The notes under the pieces: generated by a model
The model's input: the letters and a program-made list of their open reading frames with translations, nothing else
Databases searched by the model: none
What the model was told of the DNA's origin: nothing
DNA from: JAVJUV01 sp040220415
Lineage (GTDB): Bacteria > Pseudomonadota > Alphaproteobacteria > Rhodobacterales > Rhodobacteraceae
Direction of reading: 5' to 3'
Assembly (NCBI GenBank): GCA_040220415.1
Contig: JAVJUV010000116.1
Span: forward strand, 7,227 to 71,226
Length of the DNA stretch: 64,000 nucleotides
Shown here: piece by piece, positions 54,226 through 63,915 of the stretch
Numbering within the stretch: position 1 is the first letter of the stretch
Layout: every line of letters starts with the position of its first letter
Made by a program: the position numbers and the translations under genes

Positions 54226-55695
54226 ATGGAATTCCTCGCCCCCCTCTTCGCAGCATTGTCGCCCGTCACCTTCGCGTTCATCGTTCTGGGGGTCGTTCTG
54301 GGCGTCACCGTGGGAGCGATCCCGGGCCTGACCGGATCGATGCTGATCGCCCTTTCGCTGCCCTTCACGTTTTCGATGGACGCGACGAACGCGATCTCGA
54401 TGCTGGTGTCGATGTATGTCGGCGCGGTCTCGGGATCTCTGATAACCGCGATCCTGATGCGGATGCCCGGCACGGCGGCGTCGGTGATGACGACCTTCGA
54501 CGGATATCCGATGACGCAACAGGGCAAAGCGGGGCGGGCCATCGGACTGGCCATCGTCGCCAGCTTCGCGGGCGGTATCATCTCATGGATATTCCTGGTG
54601 CTTCTGGCACGGCCGCTCAGCATCATCGCCGTGCGGTTCTCGCCCTTCGACTTCTTCGCGATGATCATGATGGCGCTGGCGCTGCTGGTCGTGCTCAGCC
54701 GCGGCAACATGCTGAAGGGACTGATCGCGGGTTTTCTCGGCATGCTGATCGCGCTGCCGGGGCTGGACCCCATCGGCGGCAACTACCGCTTCACCTACGG
54801 CTTCGAGGAACTGCGCGACGGCTTCAAGCTTCTGCCGGTCCTGGTGGGGCTGTTCGCGGGCAACCAGGTGCTGGCCGAGGTGCTTCGCCCCGGCGGAGAA
54901 CGCGCGACCTCGGGCGTGAACCAGTCCCTCAAGGGCATGTACATGGGCGTGACCGACTTGACGCGGCACAGTTGGGGCATGTTGCGCGGCTCGCTCATCG
55001 GAACCTGGATCGGCATTCTTCCGGGGGTGGGCGCGAACATTGGCTCGGCCTTCGCCTATTCCATCGCCAAGTCCTTCAGCCGCCGCCCGCAGGATTTCGG
55101 AAAAGGATCCGAGGAAGGGATCATCGCCTCGGAATCGGCCAACAACGCCACGGTCGGCGGCGCCCTTGTGCCGCTCTTTGCCCTGGGAATTCCCGGCAGC
55201 GTGATCGACGCGATACTGATCGGCGGGCTGATCATTCACGGATTGCAGCCGGGCCCGGGGCTGTATCGGTCAAACCCCGAATTCGTGGAAACCATCCTGG
55301 CGGCGGTTCTGATCGCAAACGTCGTGATGCTGGGGGTGATGTACGCCGCCACCGGCTTCATCGCGCGCATCGCGGCGGTGCCAACGAAACTTCTGTTGCC
55401 GGGCGTGCTGGTGCTGTGCGTCATCGGCTCCTTCGCGCTGGCCAACAGCTGGTTCGACGTGGGCGTGATGCTCGGCTTTTCTGTGGTCGGCTTCGCAATG
55501 GAGCGCAAGAACTACCCGCTGGCCCCGCTTGTCGTCGGGCTGGTGCTGGCGCCGATTGCCGAAACTTCGTTCAGGCAGGCAACGATGTATACCGGTGGCA
55601 GCGTTCTGCCGCTGCTGGCGACGCCGGTGCCGATCGCCTGCGCCGTGCTGACCGCGGGCATGTGGTACATGATGTTCCGGGTCCGCAATGACTGA
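54226..55695 (+). CDS. TctA-family large membrane subunit
   Basis: A 489-residue membrane protein with 11-12 predicted helices and the TctA signature GVTVGAIPGLTGSMLIAL, plus GSLITAILMRMPGTAASVMTTFDGYPM and the repeat-like GTWIGILPGVGANIG in the second half. It forms the transport channel with TctB, using an ion gradient. Overlaps tctB by 8 nt. Confidence 0.92.
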   Translation: MEFLAPLFAALSPVTFAFIVLGVVLGVTVGAIPGLTGSMLIALSLPFTFSMDATNAISMLVSMYVGAVSGSLITAILMRMPGTAASVMTTFDGYPMTQQGKAGRAIGLAIVASFAGGIISWIFLVLLARPLSIIAVRFSPFDFFAMIMMALALLVVLSRGNMLKGLIAGFLGMLIALPGLDPIGGNYRFTYGFEELRDGFKLLPVLVGLFAGNQVLAEVLRPGGERATSGVNQSLKGMYMGVTDLTRHSWGMLRGSLIGTWIGILPGVGANIGSAFAYSIAKSFSRRPQDFGKGSEEGIIASESANNATVGGALVPLFALGIPGSVIDAILIGGLIIHGLQPGPGLYRSNPEFVETILAAVLIANVVMLGVMYAATGFIARIAAVPTKLLLPGVLVLCVIGSFALANSWFDVGVMLGFSVVGFAMERKNYPLAPLVVGLVLAPIAETSFRQATMYTGGSVLPLLATPVPIACAVLTAGMWYMMFRVRND

Positions 55696-56188
55696 CCGCG
55701 CCGCCACACCCCTGGGCAGATTGCTCGCTCTGATCGGATCGCTGCACGTGGAGATCTGCATCCTGGCCTTCTGTGTGGTCATTTATCTTGGCGCAGGCAC
55801 GACCAGCGGCCCGGTGTTCGACGTGATCGGACCCGAGGCGCTGCCCACTGCGACCTCGGTACTGGTCGGCGCGCTGGTGCTGGTTCAAATCGCCGTGCAG
55901 CTTTTTCGCGCCCGGCACGATCCGCCGCCGGCGGTGCGGATCAATCCGGCGCTCTTGCGAAATCTTGTGGTCTTCACGGTGGCGACGATCCTGTTCGTGC
56001 TGATCGTGGCGCAGGGGTGGCTGACTTTCGCGCTGGCGACATGCGCCTTCATGACGGTGACGACGATGCTGCTGTCCGACCGGATTCACTGGCGCGATGC
56101 GGCGACAGGGGCGGCGACGGGGCTGCTGCTGGGCATCGTGCTGCAAATCACCTTCACTTATGTTCTATTCATTGACCTGGCGGGGTGA
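55688..56188 (+). CDS. TctB-family small membrane subunit
   Basis: A 166-residue protein with four predicted membrane helices, the length and layout of TctB. It overlaps tctA by 8 nt. In many Tct operons the order is C-B-A; here tctA precedes tctB. Confidence 0.85.
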   Translation: MTDRAATPLGRLLALIGSLHVEICILAFCVVIYLGAGTTSGPVFDVIGPEALPTATSVLVGALVLVQIAVQLFRARHDPPPAVRINPALLRNLVVFTVATILFVLIVAQGWLTFALATCAFMTVTTMLLSDRIHWRDAATGAATGLLLGIVLQITFTYVLFIDLAG

Positions 56189-56206
56189 GCATGAAGGGAA
56201 AGCCAC

Positions 56207-57217
56207 GTGGTGAATAAGCCCGAGAGAAGGCGCCCGCGCATGGCCGACATCGCGCGCGAAGCGAACGTCACGCGGATCACTGTCTCGCGCGCGCTTTCCC
56301 ATCCCGAACTGGTGGCCAAGGACACTCTGGAGCGGATCGAGTCCGCGATCGCGCGCACGGGCTACATCCCAAACCAGCTTGCCCGCGTGATGAAGGTGGA
56401 ACGCAGCCGCATCGTCTCGCTTGCCGCGCCGGCGCAGATGTCCGGCGTGTACGGGGCGATATCGGAGATGTTGACCCGATCGCTTTACGATAGCGGACTG
56501 GTTCTGAACCACTTTCCGCTGACCGATCACGTCACGCAGCGCGAGGCCGCCCTGCGCGAACTGGCCGGCTGGCGTCCGGCGGTCATCGTCATGATGACCG
56601 GCGCGACAACCGAGGCGATGGCCGAGACCTTGCGTAACGCCCGGGCGCCTCTGGTGGAACTGTTGTCCTATAGTCCGGAAAGCGCCTGCACCTGCGTCGG
56701 TTTCGACCAGTATCTCGCCGCCTCGCGGCTGACCGGGCACCTGATCGACCGGGGGTATCGCCGGATCGCCTATGCGCATTCCGGCAGCAGCCCGTGGAAC
56801 AATCTGACCGAAACCAGGCTGCGGGGGGTTTTCGACAGAATATCCGCAGCCGGGATCGAGGGAACCGAGTATCGGGTGCCTCCGGGCTTCACACACGGGG
56901 CCCGGTTGGTCGGCGAAATGTCGACCGCGGGCAGCTTGCCGGACGCCTTGCTTTGCGCCTCGGACATGGTGGCCGTCGGAGCGCTGCAAGCCAGCCTGCG
57001 ACTGGGGCTGCACGTGCCGAAGGACATCGCCATCTGCGCATTCGACGGAACCGAGCTGACAGCGGTGACCCATCCGGCGATCACCAGCCTGGACTATCCG
57101 CTGGAGCGCGTGGCCCAGGCGGGGACCGAGGAGATTCAGCGACTGGCCGAAACGCCGGACGGCCCGGTAAGGCGGCGCAAGATCGACGCCCACGTTCAGC
57201 CGCGGCAGACGACCTGA
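56207..57217 (+). CDS. LacI-family transcriptional regulator
   Basis: A 336-residue LacI-type regulator. The HTH is MADIAREANVTRITVSRALSHPELV, the hinge helix is near residue 50, and the C-terminal domain is a periplasmic-binding-protein-like effector domain (YRRIAYAHSGSSPWNNLTETR; PKDIAICAFDGTEL). It is in the same operon as the transporter and sulfatases and probably binds the ATGTTAT-N7-ATAACAT site. Effector unknown, perhaps the transported acid or its sulfated precursor. Confidence 0.92.
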   Translation: MVNKPERRRPRMADIAREANVTRITVSRALSHPELVAKDTLERIESAIARTGYIPNQLARVMKVERSRIVSLAAPAQMSGVYGAISEMLTRSLYDSGLVLNHFPLTDHVTQREAALRELAGWRPAVIVMMTGATTEAMAETLRNARAPLVELLSYSPESACTCVGFDQYLAASRLTGHLIDRGYRRIAYAHSGSSPWNNLTETRLRGVFDRISAAGIEGTEYRVPPGFTHGARLVGEMSTAGSLPDALLCASDMVAVGALQASLRLGLHVPKDIAICAFDGTELTAVTHPAITSLDYPLERVAQAGTEEIQRLAETPDGPVRRRKIDAHVQPRQTT

Positions 57218-57228
57218 GAGGAGCCGGG

Positions 57229-58746
57229 ATGCGCAAACCAGGATCACGGGAAACCGGCCGGGACAAGGTGCCGAAGAATCTCTTGTTCATTTTCTCCGAC
57301 CAGCACGCCGCTCGGGTCGCCGGCTGCTACGGCGATCCGCTGGCCGAGACCCCGGCGCTGGACCGGCTGGCCGCCGAGGGCGTGACCTTCGAGGCCGCCT
57401 ATTGTCCTTCTCCGATCTGCGGTCCGTCGCGGATGTCGCAGATGACCGCGCGCTATCCTCATCTAACCCGGGTCTGGGGTAACGAAGACATCCTTTCGGC
57501 CGGCATTCCCACCTTCGCGCACAGCCTTGGCGCCGCGGGACTGACGCCTCATCTTGTCGGAAGGCTGCATGCGCTCGGACCGGACCAGTTGTTGGGCTAT
57601 ACTCGGCGCGAGATCGGCGATCACCACGCCAACTGGCTGGGTGTGCCGCGGGTCGATCTGGGGCCGCTTGAGGGCACCGCATCGCCGGACCGACGCAGCC
57701 TGCTGCATTCCGGAATCGGGCAAAGCCCCTACGAGATCAAGGACGAAGACGTAACCGAGGCCGCCCTCGCCCGGCTGGAAGCACTGGCACACGAGGTCAG
57801 AGACGGACTGCGGGACCGCTTTTCCATGACCGTCGGCTTCATGCTGCCCCACGCTCCCTTTGTCGCACGAGCGGATGATTTTCGCCGCTTCGAGGGGCGG
57901 ATCGGCCTTGCACGTCAGCGCCGGCCGGACCCGGACAAGGAGCACCCCTGGCTCGCCGCCTGGCGCACCGCCTGCGGCGTCGAGGACGTGACGGAAGCCG
58001 AGGAAATCCGGGCCCGAACCGCCTATTACGCCCTGGTTGCGTCGATGGACCGGATGATCGGCCGGATTCTCGATCAACTGGACGCGCTCGGGCTCGCGGA
58101 CGATACGCTCGTCGTCTATTCCTCGGACCACGGCGAGCAGATCGGAGCGCACGGACACTGGTGGAAGCACACTTTCTACGAAGATTCGGTGCGCGTCCCG
58201 ATGATCCTGCGTTGGCCCGCCGGACTGCCGAGAGGGGAACGCCGGAGCCTGGTGGTGAACCTGGTGGACCTGACGGCCACGATGCTTGACGCGATGGGTG
58301 CGCCGGCGCTGCCAGGTGCGTGCGGGACAAGTTTTCTGGATGCCGCCCGTGATCCGACCGCACCGTGGCTGGACCAGACGTTCTCGGAGTATTGCCACGG
58401 CAGCCGTTTCGCCTGGGGCGTCCCCGGAACCAGCCAGAACCGGATGCTGCGCCAGGGCCGCTTCAAGCTCTGCTACTACCACGGGCACCCGCCCCAGCTT
58501 TTCGATCTCGAGGAGGATCCTCTGGAACAGAACGACCTGGCGGACAACGCGCGCTACGCCGCCGTCCGACAGTCACTGACAGAAACGATCCTCAGCGGAT
58601 GGAACCCCGCGGAGATCGAGCGGCAGATCGAGGATTCGCTGCCCGCCAAGGCCCTTCTCGCGGACTGGGCGTCGGCGACGCGTCCCTCCAGCGCCCATTT
58701 CTGGAACCTTTTGCCCGAACATTGCCGGCTGGACGGGGTTCAATGA
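57229..58746 (+). CDS. Sulfatase 1
   Basis: A 505-residue type I sulfatase. Start ATG at 57229 after GAGAGGAG. The formylglycine-forming motif is C64-G-P-S-R, and metal ligands are visible in FSDQH near the N-terminus and SSDHGEQIGAHG. No signal peptide, so it acts in the cytoplasm on imported substrate, as choline-sulfatase-like enzymes do. It needs a formylglycine-generating or anaerobic maturase, not seen in this window. It overlaps the next sulfatase by ATGA. Confidence 0.9.
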   Translation: MRKPGSRETGRDKVPKNLLFIFSDQHAARVAGCYGDPLAETPALDRLAAEGVTFEAAYCPSPICGPSRMSQMTARYPHLTRVWGNEDILSAGIPTFAHSLGAAGLTPHLVGRLHALGPDQLLGYTRREIGDHHANWLGVPRVDLGPLEGTASPDRRSLLHSGIGQSPYEIKDEDVTEAALARLEALAHEVRDGLRDRFSMTVGFMLPHAPFVARADDFRRFEGRIGLARQRRPDPDKEHPWLAAWRTACGVEDVTEAEEIRARTAYYALVASMDRMIGRILDQLDALGLADDTLVVYSSDHGEQIGAHGHWWKHTFYEDSVRVPMILRWPAGLPRGERRSLVVNLVDLTATMLDAMGAPALPGACGTSFLDAARDPTAPWLDQTFSEYCHGSRFAWGVPGTSQNRMLRQGRFKLCYYHGHPPQLFDLEEDPLEQNDLADNARYAAVRQSLTETILSGWNPAEIERQIEDSLPAKALLADWASATRPSSAHFWNLLPEHCRLDGVQ

Positions 58747-60236
58747 CACGGATGACCCGGCGCCCCGACATCCTTCTTCTCTATTCCGACCAGCACGCGG
58801 CACGTATAGCCGGATTTGCCGGTGACACCGTCGTGCGCACCCCGAACCTCGATGCACTGGCGGCCGGCGGCACCAGATTCACCAACGCCTATTGTCCGTC
58901 GCCGATCTGCCTGCCCTCGCGCATGTCGCTGCTCACCGGCCGTGCCCCCGGACGCCAGCAATGCTGGACCAATCGGGATATCCTGCCCTCGGGCATCCCG
59001 ACATTCGCCCACAGCCTTGGCGCGGCGGGGTACCGGACATGGCTGTCCGGGCGGATGCATTCCATCGGACCGGACCAGCTGCGCGGCTACATGCGGCGGG
59101 AGGTGGGCGACCACAGCCCGAACTGGCTGGGAGGGCAAGCACACGACCTGGGCCCTCTCAACCGCGCAAACGACCCCTGGCGCGAAAGCCTGACGGCGTC
59201 GGGCGCCGGAAACTCGGCGTACGAGACCTACGACAACGCCGTCACCGAGGCGGCGGTCGCGATGCTTGGGGAAGCCGGAGAGCGTCGCCGCGGCGGGGAT
59301 TCCACGCCGCTGGCCCTGACCGTCGGATGGATTTTGCCGCACGCCCCATACGTTTGCGCACCGGCCCTCTTCGATGCCTATGCCGGCAGCGTGCCGCCGC
59401 CGGCGCTGCCGCCCCCTGACCCGGAACACCCTCACTATCGCTGGTGGCGCGAAGACCGTGGGATCGCCACTTCGACGCCCGAGGAAGTCGACCGCGCGCG
59501 CACGGCCTATTACGGGCTGGTGGAAACCGTTGATAATCAGGTGGGCCGGGTTCTGGCTGCCCTCGAAGCGGCCGGCCTCGCCGAAACCACGATCGTGGTC
59601 TATCTTTCCGATCACGGCGAACATCTGGGCGAGCGCGGGCTATGGTGGAAATCGACGCTCTACGACGACAGCGCCAAGGTGCCCCTAGTCGTCAGGGGCC
59701 CCGGCGTGGCCGCAGGATCGACCCGCGACGCGGTCGTCAACCTGACCGATCTGACGGCGACACTGCTTGACCTTGCGGGCGCACCGCGCCTGCCCGGCGC
59801 GGACGGGCGAAGTTTCTCGGGCCTATTGCGGGACAGGGACTTGCCCTGGATCAACAGGACTTTCTGCGAGTACGTCAACGACGGTGTGCCGCCCTGGTCT
59901 GGCGGGCGGGAGGTGATCCAGCGGATGATCCGCGACGGGCGTTACAAGTACATCTATCACCACGGCCATCCCGGACAGCTTTTCGATCTGATCGACGATC
60001 CGCAAGAAACGCAGGATCTGGTGACGGATCCGGCCCATCGGGCCGTGGCAGCCCAGCTTCGCGGACAGGTGCTGGACGGCTGGTCTCCGGAAAGCATCTC
60101 GGAAATCCTCGAGATCCGCAGAGGCGAATTGGGCCTTCTCGAAGCTTGGGGACGCGCCACGCAGCCCGACGATCTGATCCGCTGGAAGATGTCCGCATCG
60201 GACAGCTGGCTTGCCCGTGAGCACCCGCCGAGTTGA
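58743..60236 (+). CDS. Sulfatase 2
   Basis: A 497-residue paralogue of the preceding sulfatase, with C56-L-P-S-R, YSDQH and LSDHGEHLGERG. The two share GIPTFAHSLGAAG and other segments, so they arose by tandem duplication, and they probably act on related sulfate esters. No signal peptide. It ends 109 nt from the convergent MFS gene; a short inverted repeat (ACCGG/CCGGT) lies in that gap, weak evidence for a terminator. Confidence 0.9.
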   Translation: MTRMTRRPDILLLYSDQHAARIAGFAGDTVVRTPNLDALAAGGTRFTNAYCPSPICLPSRMSLLTGRAPGRQQCWTNRDILPSGIPTFAHSLGAAGYRTWLSGRMHSIGPDQLRGYMRREVGDHSPNWLGGQAHDLGPLNRANDPWRESLTASGAGNSAYETYDNAVTEAAVAMLGEAGERRRGGDSTPLALTVGWILPHAPYVCAPALFDAYAGSVPPPALPPPDPEHPHYRWWREDRGIATSTPEEVDRARTAYYGLVETVDNQVGRVLAALEAAGLAETTIVVYLSDHGEHLGERGLWWKSTLYDDSAKVPLVVRGPGVAAGSTRDAVVNLTDLTATLLDLAGAPRLPGADGRSFSGLLRDRDLPWINRTFCEYVNDGVPPWSGGREVIQRMIRDGRYKYIYHHGHPGQLFDLIDDPQETQDLVTDPAHRAVAAQLRGQVLDGWSPESISEILEIRRGELGLLEAWGRATQPDDLIRWKMSASDSWLAREHPPS

Positions 60237-60345
60237 TTAAATCGCACCGGATTTCGGCTTATCTCGACACCGGTCCCGCGGCCTTCGAACTGCCCCGAAC
60301 GACAGTCGACATCTGCCTTCGTGAACCTCTTCCCTCGGATCGACT

Positions 60346-61524
60346 TCAGGCGTTGAACCGCTTGGCGGCGGCCAGGGCGCAAAGAAACGCGAAGATACAC
60401 ATCAGCACGACGGCAACGACAGCGTAGCCAAACAGGGACTGGGAAAGGACGGCGACGAATGCGACGCCTCCAAGCCGCGCAAAGGTTATGTCCAGACTGA
60501 CCGAGGCCGCGCGCATTTTCTTCGGCGCGAACTTGAGGATCAACTGCGTTGACGGCGCGTTGCTGCATGCCAGGCCGGCACCGATCAGCATGGAGGCCAG
60601 CACCAGGCAGGCGATGTCCTGGCAGAAATACGCGAGCGGAAAGCCGGAGGCGATCAAGACGGGCGCCGCAAGCAGGATTCCCCTGACATGCGGCTCGTCG
60701 ACCTTGTTTCTCAAAAGGGTGCTCAGAACCGAAAAGCTCAGCCACATCGTCGACAGGCTGAAGCCGATGCTTGCCACCCGGAAATCGTTTTCCGCCAGCC
60801 AGAGCGGAAGCCTGAACAGGTAGTATGTGATCGCGCCATAGGTGCAGAAGACGTAGCCGAACATCACCCACAGATCACGCGAACGAAGCAACCTGAAATA
60901 GCTTGGACCCGACTTGGTCAGCGACGCGGGCTCGTCCTCGGCCAGCGAAAAGTTGATGATCGCCAGCGCAGCCAGGGAAACGGCCGCGAAGATCACGAAC
61001 GCCAGGTTCCAGTTGTAGATCGCAAGTGTGCTGCCGTAGAGAAACGGTGCGAATGCGGCGACATAGCCGGCGACGCTGCCCCAGACTATCAGGATCTTGC
61101 CCGGTCGGTTGGGCGACGATCTTGTGAGAAGCAAGGGAATCAGGGGCGAGAAGACGCCGCCGCCGAAGCCCTGCATGACTCGACCGGCTATGATTGCTTC
61201 GTAGACACCGCCGTAGGCCACGACGGCAGAGCCAAACGCGAAAAACATCACTCCGACGCCAAAGACCCGCTTGGTGTTGAAGGTATCGCCAAGCCATCCC
61301 CCCATCAGCACGCCGACGGCAACGGCGGCTCCATACGAGTTGAATAGCCACGAAAGCTCGCTGATAGAGAGATCGAACTGGGTCTGGATCGCCGGCAAGA
61401 GGAGCGGCACCAGTGTAAGTTCCAGCACGAACGCGATGCTTGCTGTGATCGATCCCAGGATGACTTTGCGGGATGATACCGACATCGAGCCAGCTAGGTT
61501 GTTCTCTGGCATGGGTGAAGGCAT
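60346..61524 (-). CDS. MFS transporter
   Basis: A 392-residue membrane protein with about 12 predicted helices. It has the MFS loop motif GGWLGDTFNTKRVFG between helices 2 and 3 and GRVMQGFGGGVFSPL in helix 4, like drug-efflux or small-molecule exporters. It lies 40 nt after the unknown 252-residue gene on the same strand, so they are probably co-transcribed. Confidence 0.85.
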   Translation of the reverse strand: MPSPMPENNLAGSMSVSSRKVILGSITASIAFVLELTLVPLLLPAIQTQFDLSISELSWLFNSYGAAVAVGVLMGGWLGDTFNTKRVFGVGVMFFAFGSAVVAYGGVYEAIIAGRVMQGFGGGVFSPLIPLLLTRSSPNRPGKILIVWGSVAGYVAAFAPFLYGSTLAIYNWNLAFVIFAAVSLAALAIINFSLAEDEPASLTKSGPSYFRLLRSRDLWVMFGYVFCTYGAITYYLFRLPLWLAENDFRVASIGFSLSTMWLSFSVLSTLLRNKVDEPHVRGILLAAPVLIASGFPLAYFCQDIACLVLASMLIGAGLACSNAPSTQLILKFAPKKMRAASVSLDITFARLGGVAFVAVLSQSLFGYAVVAVVLMCIFAFLCALAAAKRFNA

Positions 61525-61564
61525 TGAGAAATTTCGTCAATCGTTCAGGGGGCTGACGACCACA

Positions 61565-62323
61565 TCAACCCTTTGTATCGATCGATGTCAATGTTGACCT
61601 GACGGGAGATACCTGAGCGCTGCTTTGCAGAGACGGTGGGTCTCCTGCAAGAGCATTGGCCATGTCATCGGAACTCATCCAGATCAGATAATCTTCCTCG
61701 GTCACCTGCTGGTCCGGGCCAATCCACCTTCCGGGCTCGCAATGACTGTAGCCGTACCGAAGATGCGCACCCTTCGCCGCCAGTTGTTTCGGCACGAAGG
61801 CAAAGACAAAGTCCGGGTTCCACCTGGCGACCATGATTTCATACAGGATGCGGGACAACAGAGGCGTCGCCCCCTGGCTTCGCGGCCCGCCAAGACCGCG
61901 TGCGGGCAGCCAGAATTCACCGTGATAACAGACCCTGCCGGTAATCGACCGCAGGGCTTCCGGCCCCGCATAGAAAGTAAGGTCGGGGTCGGGCGTCGTA
62001 TAGGGTGTTATGTACTTGTGCCGGTGCACGTTCAGGTGGTGCCCCAGCGACACACCCGACACATCGAGAAGACGCGCGGCCTGGGTGTGGATCAACTCGT
62101 CGTCCTGGTTGAAACCGCAAATCCAGAAACCGTTCGTACTGTCGATATACGAGCTTGCGACATCGAACATCGGATATATCGGGGCCCGGTCGTGCTGAGC
62201 GCTGCGGTAGACCCGGTACTCGGAAAAGTCGTCGCCAATCACCACACGCATGCCCGCGCCTTCGAGCTCTCTTATGATGCTCGACAAGTTCATGACCATG
62301 CTGACTAGACTTCGAACCGACAT
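61565..62323 (-). CDS. Unknown protein, possibly acetyltransferase-like
   Basis: A 252-residue protein I do not recognise with confidence. The pattern FWICGFNQDDELIHTQAARL, then GEFWLPARGLGG, and later LRYGYSHCEPGRW suggests an acyltransferase-like (GNAT-related) fold with an unusual insertion. The first ~20 residues may not be part of the protein; an ATG a few codons in is possible. It lies between the LysR-type regulator and the MFS gene on the same strand. Confidence 0.6.
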   Translation of the reverse strand: MSVRSLVSMVMNLSSIIRELEGAGMRVVIGDDFSEYRVYRSAQHDRAPIYPMFDVASSYIDSTNGFWICGFNQDDELIHTQAARLLDVSGVSLGHHLNVHRHKYITPYTTPDPDLTFYAGPEALRSITGRVCYHGEFWLPARGLGGPRSQGATPLLSRILYEIMVARWNPDFVFAFVPKQLAAKGAHLRYGYSHCEPGRWIGPDQQVTEEDYLIWMSSDDMANALAGDPPSLQSSAQVSPVRSTLTSIDTKG

Positions 62324-62456
62324 CCCAAACCCCCGTGAAGGCCGTTGCCAGCCTTAGGGTGAAGCTATCATCAAAAAGCCATGATTTTGTACGGTTTTTG
62401 TCGCAATTTCTGAAATTTCGGTGCAGTTCGGTGTTCGCGTGTGGCTGCAAGGTCAC

Positions 62457-63347
62457 TCATGCGCCAAACCCGGGTGGGTTATCCATGACAAGGTCTTCCG
62501 GAATGCTTGGCCGATGCTCTTCCTCGAGGTCGTCGATCTCGACCTGCTCGGTGATGACCGCAAGAACGGCCAGGCCCGGCGTCCCGTCGGGAAAGACACA
62601 CCCAAGCAGCAATCGCTGGAAAGTCACCGGCAGCGGGTCGCCGCCATCCTTCGGCAAATGCGCGAAAAGGTGATCCAGGCGGACGCCGCCCTCGTCGTAG
62701 ATGCGCGAGTACGCCCCAGAGATGAATTCATTGAATTCGTCGCCGACATTGTCCTCGTTCATGAGCTTGCCGATGGCGCTTTTCGACCAAGCCCAGCCGA
62801 ACCACTTCGCATAGGCCGATTCCGTGCCGATATCGACGAACACCCAGCCCACCGGCCCCTTCCGGTAGATCACCGAATAGGGCCTGATCGCCTGCATCGC
62901 CTCGTGTTCGATTCGGGTTTCTGCGTTTCCCCAAGCGACGAACGCCGACCTGACAATCGGCAGGCCGCTCAGGGCGATCTTCGAAACCGGATGCTGCTGG
63001 GAAAAGAACTCCCTTCCTTCCGCATCGACATACCGGCTTGATTCCAACCCCTGTGAGAACCTCTTCGTCAGCGCGGATTCCCCCGACCACGTGTCCAGGT
63101 GGAGAAGCAGGGATTTCGCGCCGTCGAGGGACGCTTCGCCGCTGGGCGTCAACTGATACTGGCGATCCTTCACCTTGAAGAGCTGCTCGCCCTTGATGCG
63201 CTCCAGGTCGGTCAGGTGACGTCGCACGGTCTGACGGGTCGCTCCGAGTTCCTGACAGGTCTTCGACAGGTTCAGATTGCGACTCATGCACACGAACGCG
63301 CGCAGCATGGCTACAGTGACGCCACTGGTGCTCTTGGTTTGATACAA
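62457..63347 (-). CDS. LysR-type HTH regulator with unfamiliar C-terminal domain
   Basis: A 296-residue protein. The TTG at 63347 is preferred because TGGAGG lies 4 nt before it; the first ATG is 13 codons later (63308). Residues about 10-75 are a LysR-type HTH (MLRAFVCMSRNLNLSKTCQELGATRQTVRRHLTDLERIKGEQLFK). The rest does not resemble the LysR effector domain; it reads as one or two mixed domains including VIYRKGPVGWVFVDIG and VTFQRLLLGCVFPDG, possibly a PAS-like sensor. It may control the neighbouring unknown gene and transporter. Confidence 0.75.
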   Translation of the reverse strand: MYQTKSTSGVTVAMLRAFVCMSRNLNLSKTCQELGATRQTVRRHLTDLERIKGEQLFKVKDRQYQLTPSGEASLDGAKSLLLHLDTWSGESALTKRFSQGLESSRYVDAEGREFFSQQHPVSKIALSGLPIVRSAFVAWGNAETRIEHEAMQAIRPYSVIYRKGPVGWVFVDIGTESAYAKWFGWAWSKSAIGKLMNEDNVGDEFNEFISGAYSRIYDEGGVRLDHLFAHLPKDGGDPLPVTFQRLLLGCVFPDGTPGLAVLAVITEQVEIDDLEEEHRPSIPEDLVMDNPPGFGA

Positions 63348-63651
63348 TTCGCCTCCAGAATTGTCGGCATCGGCCGGGTAAAGCAAATCGATTGCGACTA
63401 GGCCCAAATCTGTCGCAGGCGAGAGCGTGGAAAAGAAGGCAGAACTGCAGCATTTCCGAGAAAATTCACGTTTCGTGGCCCTGCGACCCCACCCTTCGGA
63501 AACGTTCCAACACCGGAAAATCCGGTCGGCGGCCTTTGCGGAAATTGCAGGTTTTCACGTGCTCGAAGCGATGATCCCGAAGCAGAATCCCGGCTTACGA
63601 CATGATTTGGCCAAAATGATCTGGAAAGCTCCCGTGTCGAAAGGAGCCGCC
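63348..63651. other. 304-nt divergent gap
   Basis: No supported gene. It separates the divergent LysR-type gene and the small gene at 63652. CGGAAA occurs three times (near 63497, 63514 and 63539), and ACCGG-N5-CCGGT lies at 63512-63526, so it may contain a regulator-binding cluster. Confidence 0.4.
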
Positions 63652-63915
63652 ATGAACCTTGCCAGTCTGCTTGAGCCTACCGTCATGGTGTCCAGCCCGC
63701 CGCCGGGGTCCGTGAATGTCCGTGTCGGCAAGACCGTGGAAGGTCCGGGTGGAAGATGGGTTCCCTGTGCTACCGAAATTGCGGACGGCGTCTATTTCTC
63801 CGGTCTCTTCGAGGTCGGGCCCGGTCGCAGACAGGTGTGCGCCGACTTCCCCCTGCCCAGCGCGGAAGAGGCGCTTTCACGCGCGATCGAACTTGCCTCA
63901 ACCGCCGCGGCCTGA
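63652..63915 (+). CDS. Small hypothetical protein
   Basis: An 87-residue protein with no domain I recognise. The ATG at 63652 follows GAAAGGAG at good distance, so it is preferred over the longer in-frame start at 63427. It contains a proline/glycine-rich region (SSPPPGSVNV) and ends with a helix of alanines. Nothing supported lies between it and the window end. Confidence 0.55.
   Translation: MNLASLLEPTVMVSSPPPGSVNVRVGKTVEGPGGRWVPCATEIADGVYFSGLFEVGPGRRQVCADFPLPSAEEALSRAIELASTAAA

Noticed and set aside
63427..63915. Longer 162-codon version of the last gene
   Set aside because: The extra N-terminal part has no good ribosome site, whereas GAAAGGAG precedes the ATG at 63652.
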